DNA of 28,213 nt from a virus. Below the pieces are notes generated by a model. It was given only the letters and a program-made list of their open reading frames with translations, was not told the origin of the DNA and made no database searches. The position numbers and the translations under genes were made by a program. The DNA lies in the IMG/VR virus record IMGVR_UViG_3300025131_007473, positions 1 through 28,213 of that record. The stretch is one strand, 5' to 3'. Below, piece after piece: positions 27,971 to 28,213 of this stretch (positions within the stretch are counted from its first letter, which is position 1; each line of letters opens with the position of its first letter).

Positions 27971-28213
27971 AATTTAATTGGTTTATAAATATAAGGATGC
28001 GGATAATTCCGATCAATAAAATCTTTATCTTTCATATTATTAAATCTATAATGGCATGACCATCTAGTTCTATCTGATTTAAGTTCTCCACTTTTATGTA
28101 TTAATAAAGGATTAAAAAATAAAACATCACCTGGATCAATACTAACTGCTTCATACTCGTAATTACCATCTACATATCCAAAACCATCTTCTATATCTTT
28201 TGCTATATCACCT
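27967..28213 (-). CDS. PhyH-like 2OG-Fe(II) dioxygenase (N-terminus beyond window)
   Basis: The last 81 codons of a gene that runs off the right edge; the stop overlaps the next ATG as ATGA. The visible part reads IDPGDVLFFNPLLIHKSGEL, then SDRTRWSCHYRF, the C-terminal signature of phytanoyl-CoA dioxygenase-like enzymes: the His of LLIHKS is the distal iron ligand, and the Arg in the DRTRW stretch is expected to hold 2-oxoglutarate. The HxD pair should be in the missing N-terminal part. This would be the third Fe(II)/2OG oxygenase in the window. Its substrate is unknown; proximity to the sugar genes suggests sugar or lipid tailoring. Confidence 0.85.
   Translation of the reverse strand, partial: GDIAKDIEDGFGYVDGNYEYEAVSIDPGDVLFFNPLLIHKSGELKSDRTRWSCHYRFNNMKDKDFIDRNYPHPYIYKPIKL

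Overview
The window looks like an internal piece of an AT-rich, probably marine, tailed-phage genome. Every supported gene is on the minus strand, so transcription runs from the right edge (28213) to the left edge (1). Genes are packed with ATGA-type overlaps, and the largest gene-free gap is 144 bases (12250-12393), so no stretch over 300 bases lacks a gene. The phage assignment rests on a replication set (family A DNA polymerase, CHC2/TOPRIM primase, DnaB-type helicase, NAD+-dependent ligase), a DUF3310 protein, a PC4-like ssDNA-binding protein and many small overlapping ORFs. The marine and host guesses are inference; base composition was judged by eye. No capsid, tail, packaging, tRNA or integrase gene is visible.

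In transcription order, positions 28213 to about 19336 hold a sugar and glycan module. It contains a partial PhyH-like dioxygenase, a putative glycosyltransferase (GT), an O-methyltransferase-like protein, a DegT/StrS aminotransferase, a dTDP-glucose 4,6-dehydratase-like enzyme, a second sugar epimerase/dehydratase, GT2-like proteins, a second methyltransferase-like protein, a GT4 enzyme and an A-type Fe-S carrier (IscA/HesB-like). Positions 19336 to 14184 hold an Asp/Asn-hydroxylase-like 2OG oxygenase, a large unrecognised protein, two small basic proteins that look related, a PC4-like protein, a Myb/SANT-like small protein, a DUF3310 protein and a radical SAM enzyme.

From 14175 leftward come the replication genes, with three visible sigma70-like promoters (all with 17-base spacers) and one clear intrinsic terminator. 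They are: promoter and LigA-type ligase; promoter and a protein with four tandem helix-turn-helix-like units, followed by the terminator; a small unknown gene; promoter and an HTH protein, helicase and a 71-residue protein; then a large FecR / coiled-coil / Glu-Pro-rich / RTX protein; then primase, a 2OG-Fe(II) oxygenase, DNA polymerase, an unknown protein, and two tandem paralogous glycosyltransferases, the last cut by the left edge.

The most unusual item is the 944-residue FecR-RTX protein (5927-8761). It has a bacterial surface or secreted-protein architecture and a distinct composition, and it sits between helicase and primase. Other points of interest are an unusual concentration of iron-dependent enzymes (three dioxygenases, a radical SAM enzyme and an Fe-S carrier), a possible uracil-glycosylase-like domain at the N-terminus of the polymerase, a LigA without its zinc finger, near-identical DNA blocks inside otherwise diverged glycosyltransferase paralogs, and a perfect inverted repeat in the leader of the multi-HTH gene.
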